A stretch of 64,000 nucleotides of DNA from Phallus indusiatus (lineage: Eukaryota > Basidiomycota > Agaricomycetes > Phallales > Phallaceae): positions 62,001 to 126,000 of the forward strand of contig JAQFWX010000076.1 in the NCBI GenBank assembly GCA_027605045.1, given 5' to 3'. How positions within the stretch are numbered: the first letter of the stretch is position 1; every line of letters begins with the position of its first letter. The translations under genes and the position numbers were made by a program. Positions 31,851 through 44,063 of the stretch are shown piece by piece. The notes under the pieces are model-generated. The model ran no database searches. It was not told the origin of the DNA and saw only the letters and a program-made list of their open reading frames with translations.

Positions 31851-34699
31851 GGCATCACCGTGGAAAGACAAGGCGCAGGAGGACAGTTCCGAAGACTTGA
31901 ATCCTGTTATCACTTACAGACACTTGCTTTCCTCTGGTTTGGGAGTCAGGTTTGTTTTCCCTCTTCATGCACACAACTTCCTCGCTAAGCCTCTGGTTGA
32001 TAGGAACCCGCTGAGAGTATGCGGTTTGACGGATATGGATGCGTTTTATGCGGCTTGCGAACAAAATAGATTAAAGCTTGATCCTGGTAATGGAAAAATT
32101 AACTACCGTGTTCTATCGGACTGTGGCTAATTAAGTTATTTAGAAATTCCTCTTGTGGTCCGTCAGTGGGATGCCTTGATTGCTGTCAACTATCCTGCCC
32201 GCAAGTTTGGGATAACACGCATGGAGAGTATCGGCTCTGCCTTGGAAAAATGCCCCCATCTTCGCGTCGTTCACGTTGCTACCTTTGACCCATCGCAACC
32301 GGACGCTAAACCGACGTACACAGATCACCCGGATAGTGAAACCCACAAGGTTTCACTCGATTATTATCGCAAAGAAAGCAAAAAAATTATGCAAATTTTT
32401 AAAGAAATGCTTCCTGATGCCGAAGTTGGTAAGCACCCTCGTTTGTTGATTCTTATTCTTGATCAATTTCCCACCTAGAAAGAGCCTCCATCGATGAAGG
32501 TACTGTTTCAGAACCGTATCGCCTACTTTCGAAAGGCTGATATAGCCTTTCTCTTTTCAGCCTTTATTGATTTCACAGAGCCTGTTAGAAAACACATATT
32601 ATCCATTATGCCGCACCTTGCAATTACTCCGTCTACTGGATTGGATACACCATTACCGTCGCCGCCGCCGCAAGGGCTTTCGCTTCCTTATCCTCCCTCA
32701 CGGATGGATCCGAATAACGGATCAGGCTTATGGGAAGATTTAGGAATACTAATACCTCTTTCCGGAAACCCTCCTGAATCTTCGCAACCTAAAGGGACAA
32801 TTACGGAAAGTAAAAACCTCCCTCCGCAGGCGCCACAGAAACAAACTTCGTTTCTAAATGATAGGCAATTTCCCGATGGCACCCGTCAAACAGCGCCCAG
32901 CGCCTATTCTTGGGATGCCAATTATGAAAGTGCTTTTATGACTGGTGCTGGCGAGATTCCGCCGCCGCCAGATGTCGAAGAATATTTGGACGATGATAAT
33001 CATGCACAACATTTTTCGGAACCCGAGGAACCTTTTTTCAATTGGCACGACATAGCTCTATCAATTGCAGCGTCTTTGCTTTTGCGAATGCGAGATGAGA
33101 TTAAATCGCGGCTTGGGTACACTACCTCCGCAGTAAGTCTTCCTAATCAAGATCTATAGAAGTTGCATTGAAATTTTCGTTTAAAGGGTTTGGCTAGAAA
33201 CAAATTTTTAGCAAAGGTTAGTAATGGTTGTTGATAAGCTGAGGTTATTTTTAGAAGTTGTAATTCAGTTGGTGGCTTCGTATAAAAAACGGGATAACCA
33301 GGTTCGCACTTCGTCGAGAAGTCTCTATCGCAAATAGCAATTACTCCGTTTAGTCGATTCTCCGCAACCTTGCGATTCCCAACTATTTGCGACCTGTTCC
33401 ATTTCAAAAGGTGTTTCATATTGCTAGCAATATTTCAGGCAGATCTTTAACCTCTTGAAGATTCGTTTTCTGGGTGGTAAACTTGGCAAAACTATTGCAG
33501 AAATATATGAAGCTCAAACTGTGGGCGATCTCCTGTAAGCTATATAATTTATTGTGCCGACTTTAAGGTGCTGAAAACCCGTTAGCGGCATCAGTATTGG
33601 TTAGTCATCTCACATGAGCTAATTTCTAATATAGAGCGGTGTATCATTTTTGCAGGGGAATTGAAAAGTAATTTGGGTGAAAACTCTATCTGGGTTTGGG
33701 AAACCCTTCGGTATGGATCATTGATAACTACAAATCATGTCTTGACTTTCTTTCAGGGGAATTGACAGATCGGAAAGTAAGCGAACTCAGTGCTAGCTTG
33801 CGTTTATAGCGCTGTTTTTTACCATATCTTAGTTCGTGAGAAGCCGCTCGTACCAAAAACTATGGCTGCTTCAAAAAATCTCCCTCATCCAATTGTTCAC
33901 CCATCAGAAGGTCGTCATTGGTTACGAATTCTTTCTGGAGAGTTGGCTTTTAGGCTACAAGAAGGAAGACAGGAAAATCCTGGTATGTGGCCTAAGACTA
34001 TGGTTTTGCATGTGCGGCATTGTACGTTCCCTCTCCTTTTACGAGAAAGGGCTGCTGATGCTTAAATTTTTTCAAGCTTACACAACCCAACGCTCGAAAC
34101 AAGCACCCTTTCCTTTCACGTCAGAATTCGGCATGGAATATATCTGTAAAGCTGCTGAAAAGCTTTGGACTGACGTAGTGGGCACTGTTGCGGAATATGA
34201 CACGGCTAGAGCCAAAGGGAAAGCATCAGCAATGAGAATTACCAACATTGCTCTTAGTTTTTCTAACGTGGAAGTTATCTCTCCTGGACAACGCAGCATT
34301 GAAGGTTTTTTCAATAAGAGAAAGATCTCTGACAGTACTTCCGATGATCAACAAAAGATATTACCAGTTAAACAGATTAAATCGGAGGAAGGTGACGACA
34401 ATGCACACTCAATAACTCAAGCAAGCTCAGTTACTTCACGTTTGGGTTTCCACTGCAAACGGTGCAACAAACGGATACAGCGGCACATTGAGCTGCATAT
34501 TGACCAAGAAGTTGGTCTGATATCGCTCAGACAGGAGCATGACGATTTTCATTTCGCTCAAGACTTGGCTAGAGGGGACAATGGTTTACTATTACTACCT
34601 GGACGGCAGACTGAAACGGGGGCACAAACGGCGGGCAGCGCGAGACAGAGAAAACGGAAATCTCAGGGGATTGAACGATATTTTCAAGCTAAAGAGTAG
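31849..34699 (+). CDS. RAD30: DNA polymerase eta (Y-family translesion polymerase, Rad30)
   Basis: It bypasses UV photoproducts. It starts MASPWKDKAQEDS at 31849. TYRHLLSSGLGVR, then LTDMDAFYAACEQ with the first catalytic Asp, IPLVVRQWDALIAVNYPARK and FGITR are present. The catalytic SIDEAFIDFT loop is split, with a 21-nt microexon coding RASIDE (about 32477-32497). The thumb and little-finger regions follow after several introns: GLARNKFLAK, SILRNLAIPNYLRPVPFQK, IRFLGGKLGKTIAEIYEA, NSIWVWETLRGIDRSEV, REKPLVPKTMAASKNL. The C-terminus has a perfect PIP box (QRSIEGFF), a UBZ finger (CKRCNKRI...EHDDFHFAQDL) and a second degenerate PIP-like GIERYF at the end. An inserted proline-rich segment (about residues 200-330) is longer than in yeast. 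All catalytic residues are kept. Confidence 0.93.
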
Positions 34700-37287
34700 T
34701 AGTTTTTCTCTTATTAATAAGTTAGTTTATTATTTTCACGTTTCTTCACATGTGATGTTGTGAGTTGTTTTGCGAGTGGCGTGGAAGCGTCGAAGTTGAG
34801 CGGGAGCATGGCTGGGACTGACTGGAACTATCACATTCAATCCAAGGCATGCGTTTCACGGATAACAATTTGAACAGCGAATAATCAACATAAGTTCGGA
34901 CTAGAACGCGCGGAGTAACTCCGCGAGGCACCTTGCTCTGTCCAAACTTACATGGAGTTTACGCCACTCTTTCATCTGCTTCTAATGTCTGAACGAACTT
35001 TCCCGTCAGTTATCTATGCAGCTCATTCGCGTTGCTTGCAGACCCGAATTTTTAAGGTGGAAATCAACAAACTCCCGTTCCGAATTTGAGGAAACCTTAC
35101 CTTCACTCCCTCAGTCTATTAAAGACAGATTCCTCTCTCGCTTTTTGAATTGGAGTTGGTCGCTAGGAAATCTTTTTGAGAAGAGTTAAGACTCACGAAA
35201 AATCCCAATTGAGTCGTAAGTAGCGGGTTGAGTCCTATTGTAAAGATGTTGCGAAACAGTTGAAGAAATTACATGATGTTGAGTCTCATCCCGACTTCAT
35301 TTCTCCGGATGTCGTTGATGAAGAGATTCAATTCAAGCGCTTTAACAATGCCTTATATGCGATTCAAATTTCCGGCAAGTGTTTGCTTATCCTGATGCGA
35401 TACTGGAAATGCGTTCGGGTAGTAAAACTCGACTTGTGCTCGGCATCGCAGTCACGATCATCAGTATTCATCAACGCTCCCTGCACGAGATGCATGTCGG
35501 ATACACCAGTACCATCAATATCGACTACAGCACTCTGTTGTAAAGGAACAACGCATGACTCTGATAATGCATTTAAATAAAGCATATTCACGTAGAAAAT
35601 GATCCATTGAGCTACCTTGTTCTTGTCCACACTCATCACCGGTATCGTCTGAATGCACACATGAGTCGGTGTCAGCATCATCGGAATCGTTCGCATCGAC
35701 TTCTTGCTGAGCACAAGAATAAACATTATACTAGGATTCATATGGGTATCGACGTGCTTAATGTTGTGCTCAATGGCAAGAAGAATACTACTGTAGGAAG
35801 GCAAATAGGCAAACGATTCAACTCATGATACCACAGCGCTAGCTGTCCAACTTCTAAGTCGCCACACTGCTGCGAACACCAAGTTAACGTCTTAATACTT
35901 CAAATAACGCGCATTGGGAGATTTTTAATAGAGCTTGACAATATAAACAAAAGGGTAATACAGTGATATGAGCAAGATATGTGTAACTGGAGCACAGGAG
36001 GATAGAAGGTTGAGGGAGTTGAACGAGAACACGAAAAATTGGTGAACGATGATGAATGAGAATCAGCTCTCTACAAGCTAGAATTAAAAATAAATATGTA
36101 TTTTATATTTTTAAGCATAAGAGGTTTACACATTTCAGCAACATTTTAGCGGAAGATATGAACAACAATAACCGTAGCAAAGGTAAGCGCTAGGATACAG
36201 CTATAGACGCCAGGATACCAAAGTATTCGTGCCTGCAAGTATCTTTTGCGCATTTTGACATGGGAATAGACCTTGCAGAGCAAGGTGACTTGGGCCTGAA
36301 CGTTGAACGGCCTGTTCCTGAACGTTGCACGTTGAACTTTGCCGCCTTTGCCTCTCCGAATCTTTGGTGTTCAAACGTGATCGGGCTCGGTCGACGCTGA
36401 CCCGATGTCTGATGCTGATCCGGCGATCGTTGCTGTTTACCAGGTCACCGAAAGCCCTTCGATTCTTGAGCCTTGATTGCTCGACTTTGATGGCTTGTCT
36501 TCCTTCGTTTCACTGACTTTCTTTACGAATGTATGTATATGACCCAGCGCGGTTTACCTGCGCCTTACACGAGACAGCATAGCATGAACACAACGACGTA
36601 CATAAAGATAGTTTGGATCTGCCAAGCTCGAACACTTTTTGCAGCGATAGTCGTGTGACGCATGTGATATGTGACATGCTCGGATTTTCCGAGCTCTCCG
36701 CCATCACAACATTATCAGCAAACTCATTCGTCTCCAATACGGGCTTTCACAAGCTGATCTCCTCTTTATATTTACTCCACAATAACTCAGAAATGTACGC
36801 TGAAGATGGTGGTATTTACACTTGAGAAGCAAAAGTCTTCAATCCAACTTCAATCCTAAGTATTTACCCTGAAAGACACAAATCATTTGGAGGAAAAGTA
36901 ACCGGAGCACCAAGTAGCATCAAATATTCTGGAAGTTGAAAATAATGAGCAGTACTTCGTAGGTTGGCTTCTCAAACTTGGTATGAGCTATGAAACGGAC
37001 TGATACCTTTAAATAGGCTGCGAACACAAATTGAAAATACATAAAGACTCAAGAATACCTTCGTATTCAATATTATCGCAGCTGGCTTCTATCTTCGCAT
37101 CCGTGCCTTGTTCCACTTGTACCGAGAATTCGAGTCACCATACACCTAAAACGTCGTGATTAATGCCTCATGAACGAAAATGTGATTGTAAGTTGAACTT
37201 TCACAGACATTTTTACAACTTCATGGAAGCACAACAACCGAATATCTTTTACAATCCAGAGAAAAAATCTATCTATTCCTAGTGCAT
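34700..37287. other. 2.6-kb gene-poor stretch between polymerase eta and the fusion gene
   Basis: No gene with known relatives is recognised. Two pieces look protein-like on the plus strand. One is at about 35250-35375 (HVAKQLKKLHDVESHPD, EEIQFKRFNNALYAIQIS, preceded by KRVKTHEKSQLS across a very short possible intron). The other is at about 35380-35555 (FAYPDAILEMRSGSKTRLVL, then HQRSLHEMHVGY) in another frame. They may be a decayed host gene. A perfect 17-nt inverted repeat (CGCGGAGTAACTCCGCG) lies at 34909-34925. From 36000 to 37287 nothing is seen. Confidence 0.35.
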
Positions 37288-39720
37288 TCAGCCTACATAT
37301 TTCTGAGACATCTCTCCGGAGATCGCCTTCAGAGCTTTAGCCACGTGGTCAAAATCTACTAGCTGGTTATGTGAAATGTAAGCATCACAATATATCCTTA
37401 AAATTTTCTCGCCTACATCATTGAAAACTTGCGCACTGCATCGCGTCCACCATTTTCTATCGTGCACAAAGACCGCAGCGAAACAATCCCAATCGTGTAA
37501 AAGTTTATCTTCCATCTCCGTACGCATTATAGCCAGTGTTTCAGTAGGAAACCCCTCAGGAATGAGCAGAGGTAAACGTATATTTGTCTGTGATGTAGGC
37601 TTAGTATTAGTGTGTCAGTATTTGTCACTTGCGAACGGGCATACCATGTTCAAAGTGAGTTCCTCCGGAAAGACCTCTGTTCCCAGAAGCTGAGCGAGAC
37701 GCTTGCCGCCTTTGATTGCCAAGTCATGACAGTACTTGTTAATGCGTTCTTCGCCACCCAACATTTCCCGAAATTTCAAGGCTGATAAAATGTTTAATAT
37801 CCCTTCGTCTACTCGATATCATTGCGTACCGGGCAAAACGCTCAGAAATGGCACGACATCAATAGTTCCATTTCCTGTGGTATGATATGATTCACCTGAC
37901 GTAAATCAGTGTGCAAATAACTAACGGTCAAATTGTGCCACGAAATTGTTGGGTGTCGGGGGAGGTGGACCCTGGTAATCGGCCGGAATGTAGTTCCAAG
38001 AAGTAGGAATAGATGATCTTATAAGATGCTGATTCCTAATAATTTTTCAGGATCCCGATGAAAATCCCGAGATGAAGTTTTTGAAACGTTACCTACTGGG
38101 CACGTACAAAATTGCGCAGCCGCGCTTCGTATAAAGCCATTTATGGCAGTTCTTCCAGAAAAAAATTGTCAGCTATAAAGGAACACTGACTATCATATCG
38201 ACCTTACGGAAACCCAAAAATCTGGCTGAGCTTGACTTAGATTGATGTACAACTCTTGTCCTATGCTATGGGCGGCATCGACTATGCTAATTATACCGGC
38301 TTCACGACATACATATACTAATTCTTTCCATGGGAGAAGGCACCCCGGGTTTGAGGATATTGAATCTATAATGGCAACAAGCTTGGAGTCTGCAGAGCGA
38401 TGAATAGTTTGAATGTGCTCTTTGAAAGAGGATATGATATTGGCATGGGTAGTTGGGAACGTCAAAGGGATCGTGTAAATCTGTGGGTGGGGTAAGCAGT
38501 CGCGAATATAGTCAAGCGTGAGTGATACAGCGCCATATGTCGTCGCAACTGTGTGTGTAATATGAATGATGTATGTATTAAAAATGTATGTATTCGTTGA
38601 TATATATATATATATATACTCACACTGTATGATTATATCACCCTGAGTCCATTCAATATTTCGCAAAACAGTGTTGATACCTAGCGTGGCGTTGGGTACC
38701 ATGACGATTTCACTTAATTCTGCATGAACTAATCGCGCTAATTGCTCTCGGACATCTTGGAGATGATTGGCATATTTTCGACGAATGAACAAGTCGGGTC
38801 TTGCTTCCACTTCTTCTTCCAGTTTTTGACAAGCTGCCGCTACCGGTCGTGGTAGGGACCCATATGAACCTATATAAGGTTGAAAGACGATTCAGCGTCA
38901 AACGAAAGACCAGCAAATACCATTGTTCAGGTTGACATAATCCTCAAAAAAAAATTGAGACCGAAGTGCTCGTCCGAGGGGAGGTGGATCGGAAATGGTT
39001 AGATTGGAAAAATTGGAAAGCATAGAAGAACTATTAAAGGCTTTCCGTTCATCTACAATATAGTAGTCTTCATTGTCCAAGCTGCCTTTGCCTACCCAGC
39101 GCCATAGTTTTTCTTGGACAAACTCGTCAAAAGACCAAAACTCTGGCAGCAGAGAGTTTGCATCATTCGCCCATATATAGGTGTGCGCCGACATGGCAGG
39201 TAATAAAGCTTGCGTTTGCGAGGCAGAATCTTGGAAATTGATGGTAGCGACACCATCAAGGGAGTCCATGAACGGTGTACATGCTGTAAGAGGGTGAACT
39301 GCTACAAGTGCACGGTTGTATTCCTGAGAAAAAGAAGCTGTTTCAAAAGATCGAGGGAAAAAAGATAAGCAAGGTCACAAATTCATTCACCTCCCCTTCA
39401 AATAAATCGATCAGGGCTAAATCCTCATCAGAGAGGCCAGTGACCAATGTTCCCCGCACAGATCGCTGCTCCATGCTCAACTCGCTTTTGAACCAAGCTT
39501 GGGAAGCTGAGGACGATATGATCGCAGGATAATCACAGTCCTAAGCTTTCTAAATCCCTGAATTTTCCCAGTCAACAGAACGTTTGCTTACTCGGACTCT
39601 ATGTCTTGTATACTCTAACAGAATTGCAGGGGCGACTTGCAGATGGTTTCCATCATGATCAAGAACGCGCTTGAGGACCTGGGGGTGAAGGAGCGTTCCA
39701 TAGAAAAAAGCGGAAGCCAT
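37288..39720 (-). CDS. Fusion: gamma-glutamylcyclotransferase-like (AIG2/GGCT) domain + class V PLP aminotransferase/cysteine-desulfurase-like domain
   Basis: Read from ATG 39720, the first domain (about residues 1-185) gives MASAFFYGTLLHPQVLKRVL, with the YGTL signature of the GGCT fold. Next come RGTLVTGLSDEDLALIDLFE and GEEYNR with the catalytic Glu, then ANDANSLLPEFWSFDEFVQE and KLWRWVG, the AIG2-like C-terminus. Without a stop, VDERKAFNSSSMLSNFSNLT leads into PLGRALRSQFFFEDYVNLNN, GSYGSLPRPVAAACQKLEEE, VPNATLGINTVLRNI, IIDSISSNPG and VDAAHSIGQ. NCHKWLYTKRGCAILYVPS follows with the PLP lysine, then the small C-terminal domain (SGEMSQKYVG). The second part resembles Egt2/isopenicillin-N-epimerase-type enzymes. 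Met194 (MLSNF) may be the ancestral start of the PLP enzyme. GT-AG introns are normal, and one intron holds a TA repeat (about 38600-38618). It is divergent from eIF4B. Confidence 0.85.
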
Positions 39721-39972
39721 GTTGATAAGGCCAGCTTGTGAATTCTAGATACCTTAAATACAGCGAAGATGACGTGACTGGGACATGATACGGATAGATA
39801 TGTTCGTGGGAGGTACAGGAGATGACATAAGCACTCTTTGCACTCCGACGTATTCCATTTTTTTGACGTTGTGGTAGACCTTTCAAAAAAACATAGCAAA
39901 ACTATTATTCCAACATGGGTGAGCATTTATGCCTGATTAAATAGCCTGAACTGTTATTTATTATGCTCTTCG
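39721..39972. promoter_or_regulatory. Bidirectional promoter, fusion gene and eIF4B
   Basis: 252 bp separate the two start codons. The right side is T-rich followed by CTC-rich leader. No specific factor site is assigned. Confidence 0.4.
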
Positions 39973-41934
39973 ATGCTCCCAGCTCCGAAAAAAGGCCAGA
40001 AGATGTCTCTCGGTGCTTTCCTAGATGATGCAAGCAAGTCCTGCGCTCCTCCTAGTTATGCTCGGCGTTCTTATTCGTTAATAATTCCTGAATTATAGCC
40101 CTTGGCTCATGGGCCGACGAAATGGACTCATTGCCGACAGCTCGTAAGCTGAAATTTTGTTCATTGAGCCTGTCATGAGATTTCCGACACACCCGATTAG
40201 CTGCATTTCGGACCGACGAAGAACGTGTCAGAGACACAGGGCATAGCGACTTTTCTTCTAGACGTAAGTTTCCTCAGAGATTACTTTTCAATCTAACTAT
40301 TTCCCCGACGATGTTAGCCGATCGAGCACCATTGCCTCCAAGAGAAGAGGCCCCCCTTCCCACGGCCCCGCCATATACAGTGTTTGTAGGCAATTTAGCG
40401 TTCGACATGTCTGAGACGGAGTTAGGCCAGTTCTTCAATCCTCATAAGGTTCCAGCTAATATTCTATCTTCCTCTCATTTGTTATTGATTTCCACGTAGA
40501 CTGTATCTGTGAAAATTATATCGGACAGAGACGGAAAACCCAAGGGATTTGGTTATGTTGAGTTCGATGAACTAGAGGGTCTAAAGTACGCCCTCACCAA
40601 ATCCGGCTCGGTATGAAATATTTTCTCGAAGTTCAACGGTAATCGATAGTTAATTACATTTCGTTTGAAGACTTTGTCTCATCGGACGGTTCGTGTAAAT
40701 GTCGCTGAACCACGTAAGATCACCACCGTACCCTGGTTTGTTGTTGCACCTTGCTTATTAGCTTTCAGCGAAAGAGCGTGACCGAGGGGGGTTCGGAGGA
40801 AGGGATGCCCCAGAAGACGAAAAGTTTGCTGGGGACTGGCGACGCGGGGGTCCTATCTTACCTCCTGATTCTGGCCCTCGCAGAGGATCTGGTTTTCGCT
40901 CTCGAGATAAGTCTGATTTTGGGGATGTTGAAGGTTCCAAACGTGGTTCAAAATTCCAATCTGTTCAGGAGTATGAGCGTGCAGAGCTGAACGAAGACTG
41001 GAGAGGGTCAGCGAGAGGCCCATTGCCTCCGTTAGAGCGTGATAGAGAAAGGAAACCTGGATGGAATGTTGAAAGCACTGGTACTGCGGATAATGAAGAT
41101 GTTTGGACAAAAGGTTCCAAATTTCGTCCCGGTGCACCTAGTGATACTGGCTCGATTGGAAGAAAATTTACGGCAGGCTCTGTATCCCCAGCCGATGAGA
41201 CCGACTGGCGAATCCGGTCGCGGTCTACTGGCAGATCTCGTGAGTAAAGCCTGCTATCACTTTTAACCTGTTGAAGCGATATATTCCTGTCCATAGCAAC
41301 AAGCTCAACTCCTCCTACTCCTGTACGCAAAAAATTAGAATTACTTCCCCGATCGGGAGATTCTATCGCAGCTCCTCTCGTCTCTCCGTCAGCTACCGCT
41401 GTTCCTAAGCTTAGTCCTTTTGGGGCTGCAAAGTGCGTACTTCATCTTATATACGTTATCGATCCTATGTTTAATGCTTGCGCCGCCCCAATTAACGCGG
41501 CATTCAGACCCGTTGATGTCTCCGGTAAAGAAAAAGAAGTGGAAGAACGCTTGACTCGCGAGCGTGAGGAAACCGCTGCTTTTGGGCGACATCCAATGTC
41601 TCGAGAAACGTCTCGTCAGGCAAGTGTACGGGGGGAGTCCCATCCATTGTCTCGAGAAACATCCCGCCAAGCCACAAACCGAGGAACTCAATCACAATCA
41701 GGTCAAAGTCGTAAAATATCATCATCTATGGGCTCGTCGCCTACCAGTACAACTCCAACCGTTAGACCTGCCTTCAGTTTTGCCAGTGCCGCGAAACGAG
41801 CTGCAGAAAGTACCGACCAGTCCGTGAAGGAGCAACTAGCATTATCCGCTGAGGAAATCAAGGGAGATAGTGAAAATGCTGAAGTTACGGCTGTGCAGCA
41901 GCTAGCTGAAAAAAACACTGAAATAGCAATCTAG
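39973..41934 (+). CDS. Translation initiation factor eIF4B (RRM protein)
   Basis: It stimulates the eIF4A helicase during mRNA recruitment. The true start is the ATG at 39973 (MLPAPKKGQKMSLGAFLDDA). The next exon gives TLGSWADEMDSLPTA and the third ends SDFSSRPDRAPLPPREEAPL, all typical eIF4B N-terminal motifs. The first intron uses a GC donor in its consensus form (GCAAGT) and ends TTATAG at 40098. The ATG at 40311, which a naive model would choose, lies inside the third intron. The RRM covers YTVFVGNLAFDMSETELGQF (RNP2) and KPKGFGYVEFDELEGL (RNP1). A long Arg/Gly/Asp/Ser-rich tail with DRERKPGWNVES follows, including two near-repeats of SRETSRQA (about 41600-41670), and the protein ends NTEIAI. 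Confidence 0.9.
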
Positions 41935-42616
41935 GGTGTATTCCTATAATCCATAACCCGCATCTTCGTTATATCGCCAATTTTCCGCTCACGCTGCTTT
42001 GTTTTTTCATTGTGCTCATATATAAATAAGCCGTATTGTCTTTCTCTTGCTCGACTTATTGTTAAAATTGACCATGTTAATTTAATATTTCTCATCTTGT
42101 AGTAATTCGAAAGCTACTTACTACCTTCACACGCACAATTCATACAGAGAGTCTCCCCAAATTCTTTGTATTCTTACTATGTTTGCTTTATGTAACTAGT
42201 TAACACCCAATTCGCTGCACCTTGTATGTATATACGATTTGGTGTATTGTGCCAATCACATAAAAAACCAATTTTGTTCATTTGTAATTTTTGTGCTGCT
42301 ATATAAAATTGTAGAATTGCTCGTCGATGAGAAATCATGCTGCACCTCCAGATCCATATATGGTCAGCTGCGAGAAACCAGTTTAGCAACATTACTCTGC
42401 AAATGTTTACAAATATTCGCCAAGACTCAATTAACCATCGCTGAACTTGAGTAAGTCAAGGATCAGGCATACGTAAAGTCTTATGTGGTATGACATTCCT
42501 CAGTCTCTATACCCTTCAACTTTTAGAGCGTCTCAGGATCTATATACTTCATCCTTCCACGACCTATTCGAGAAAGGACTTAGCATATAACGGATAAATT
42601 ATAATGAACGCGAACG
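41935..42616. other. Convergent 3' intergenic region, eIF4B and cyclophilin
   Basis: The region is AT-rich with no gene recognised. It should contain both 3' UTRs. Confidence 0.5.
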
Positions 42617-43922
42617 TCAACTCTTGCCTTTATAGTTGATGGTACCAGCTTTCGCATTGCGCCGCTCTCTTTCTTCGTGTTTGTTTTCGCGCACAAGCTG
42701 TTCCTGAAGCTTTGCAAGCTCTGTCCTTCTGAGAGCCTGAAGCCTCTCATTTTCCTCTCTTTCTAGACGAGCATCATACTCTTCTTCGGTTTCTTTTCTG
42801 GTGATAGGCAGTGAACTTGTGCTTGTATCTTCGTGCTTTCTTTTTTTATCTTTGTCCGTCCGATTGGGCTTGGACTTGGGCTTCGTGCCACTGCTTTTAG
42901 GCGATCCATTATGCCTGCGACGCACCTCACGAGTTTTTTCGGAACGATCTGGAGACTTTGATTGGGAGGAATTGTATCTCTTGCGCTTGTATTTGTGTTC
43001 CTTCCGCCCACGATCGTCTTCACTTCTATCCTCCCCGGAAGATACAATATCTGCCTGTTGATCCTCGCGTTCCTGTTTTGGAGGAGGGTTCGCTTTACGG
43101 CGTTCAAGCTCACCACAATTGATTATGACAACGGGTCGCTCAGGACGATCTCTCTCGTCAGTGGGTACTTCTGTTATCCGTTTGAGGACGTCGTCATAAC
43201 CGCGAATAACTCGCCCGAATACTACGTGCTTTCCATTTAAATGAGGACACGGTTGTAACGTTATGAAGAATTGGGACCCATTACTGTTAGACAGAGGTCA
43301 GAGCACAATTTGTCGCAAAATCACTGGGAGGAAAAATAGCGCACGTGTTAGGCCCGCGGTTCGCCATGACAATGAGACTGTTTTAATTAAAAAGTGATAA
43401 AAAAAGAGCCGTGGAGAGATAAAAGATCAAGCTTACCCTTCGGCATCGACTGGTCGCGAGAGATCTTCGTCCGGAAAAGGAGCACCATAAATGGACTCAC
43501 CACCTAAGCCGTTGCGCTTGGTGAAATCTGTTGAACAGTAATTAGCAAGGCGCGAATATATCATTATAAATGAAACAAGCTGAACATTCCTCCTCCCTGA
43601 ATCATGAAATTGGGTATAGACCGGTGAATAATGGAATTCTTGTAGTACAGGGGGGCCTGAGTTTTTGGGGACAAGCCTCTCTCCCCCGTGCAGAGTGATC
43701 GAAAACTGCTCAGGTAATTTGTCAAACAGATATCAATATTAGTCTATATATTGTAAAGCGTACTTCTCTGCAGTTTTTGGTACACTGTCGGCGTACAGCT
43801 CAGCTATGACTCTGACAAATCCTCAGACTTCAGCCACAAAGGGTCTCCCACAAATCTGAGAATAGATACCTTCCTATTGGGGTGCCATCTATGGCAAAAT
43901 CCAAGAAAACTCGGGGATTCAT
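42617..43922 (-). CDS. Nuclear cyclophilin (peptidyl-prolyl isomerase with charged C-terminal tail)
   Basis: The N-terminal cyclophilin domain starts [18 protein letters not shown] at 43922 and continues [35 protein letters not shown] and [52 protein letters not shown] and [20 protein letters not shown] complete it; RxxxxFMIQGGDF is the catalytic core. About 190 residues of Lys/Arg/Glu/Ser-rich sequence follow, ending [11 protein letters not shown], with coiled-coil potential ([20 protein letters not shown]). This layout is that of CYP63/PPIG-type spliceosome-associated cyclophilins. In the ANRGPN region the segment between CA and FFITL contains an intron. It is divergent from a Rap-like GTPase over 141 bp. 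Confidence 0.88.
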
Positions 43923-44063
43923 GGTTGTTGATAAAGTATGGGCATTGGGAAAAAAGGTACGAAACGAGGCTGAGGGGGAACTCGGAATCAAATGGATCTC
44001 GACCAAATTTGGCTGGGGGATTATTTTAGCTTTTCGCAATTTACTTCTCGACTTTCCACACTC
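43923..44063. promoter_or_regulatory. 141-bp bidirectional promoter, cyclophilin and Rap-like GTPase
   Basis: Two divergent start codons lie 141 bp apart. No TATA box is evident. Confidence 0.4.

Noticed and set aside
35364..35804. 146-codon minus-strand frame
   Set aside because: It has low-complexity composition with no recognisable domain; it overlaps protein-like segments on the other strand and has no convincing start context.
38580..38620. TA-repeat tract as a possible regulatory element
   Set aside because: It lies within an intron of the fusion gene and is a simple microsatellite.
40311..40499. ATG at 40311 as the eIF4B start
   Set aside because: The ATG lies in an intron ending GATGTTAG. 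The conserved N-terminal exons (SLGAFLDDA, LGSWADEMDSLPTA, SSRPDRAPLPP) lie upstream.
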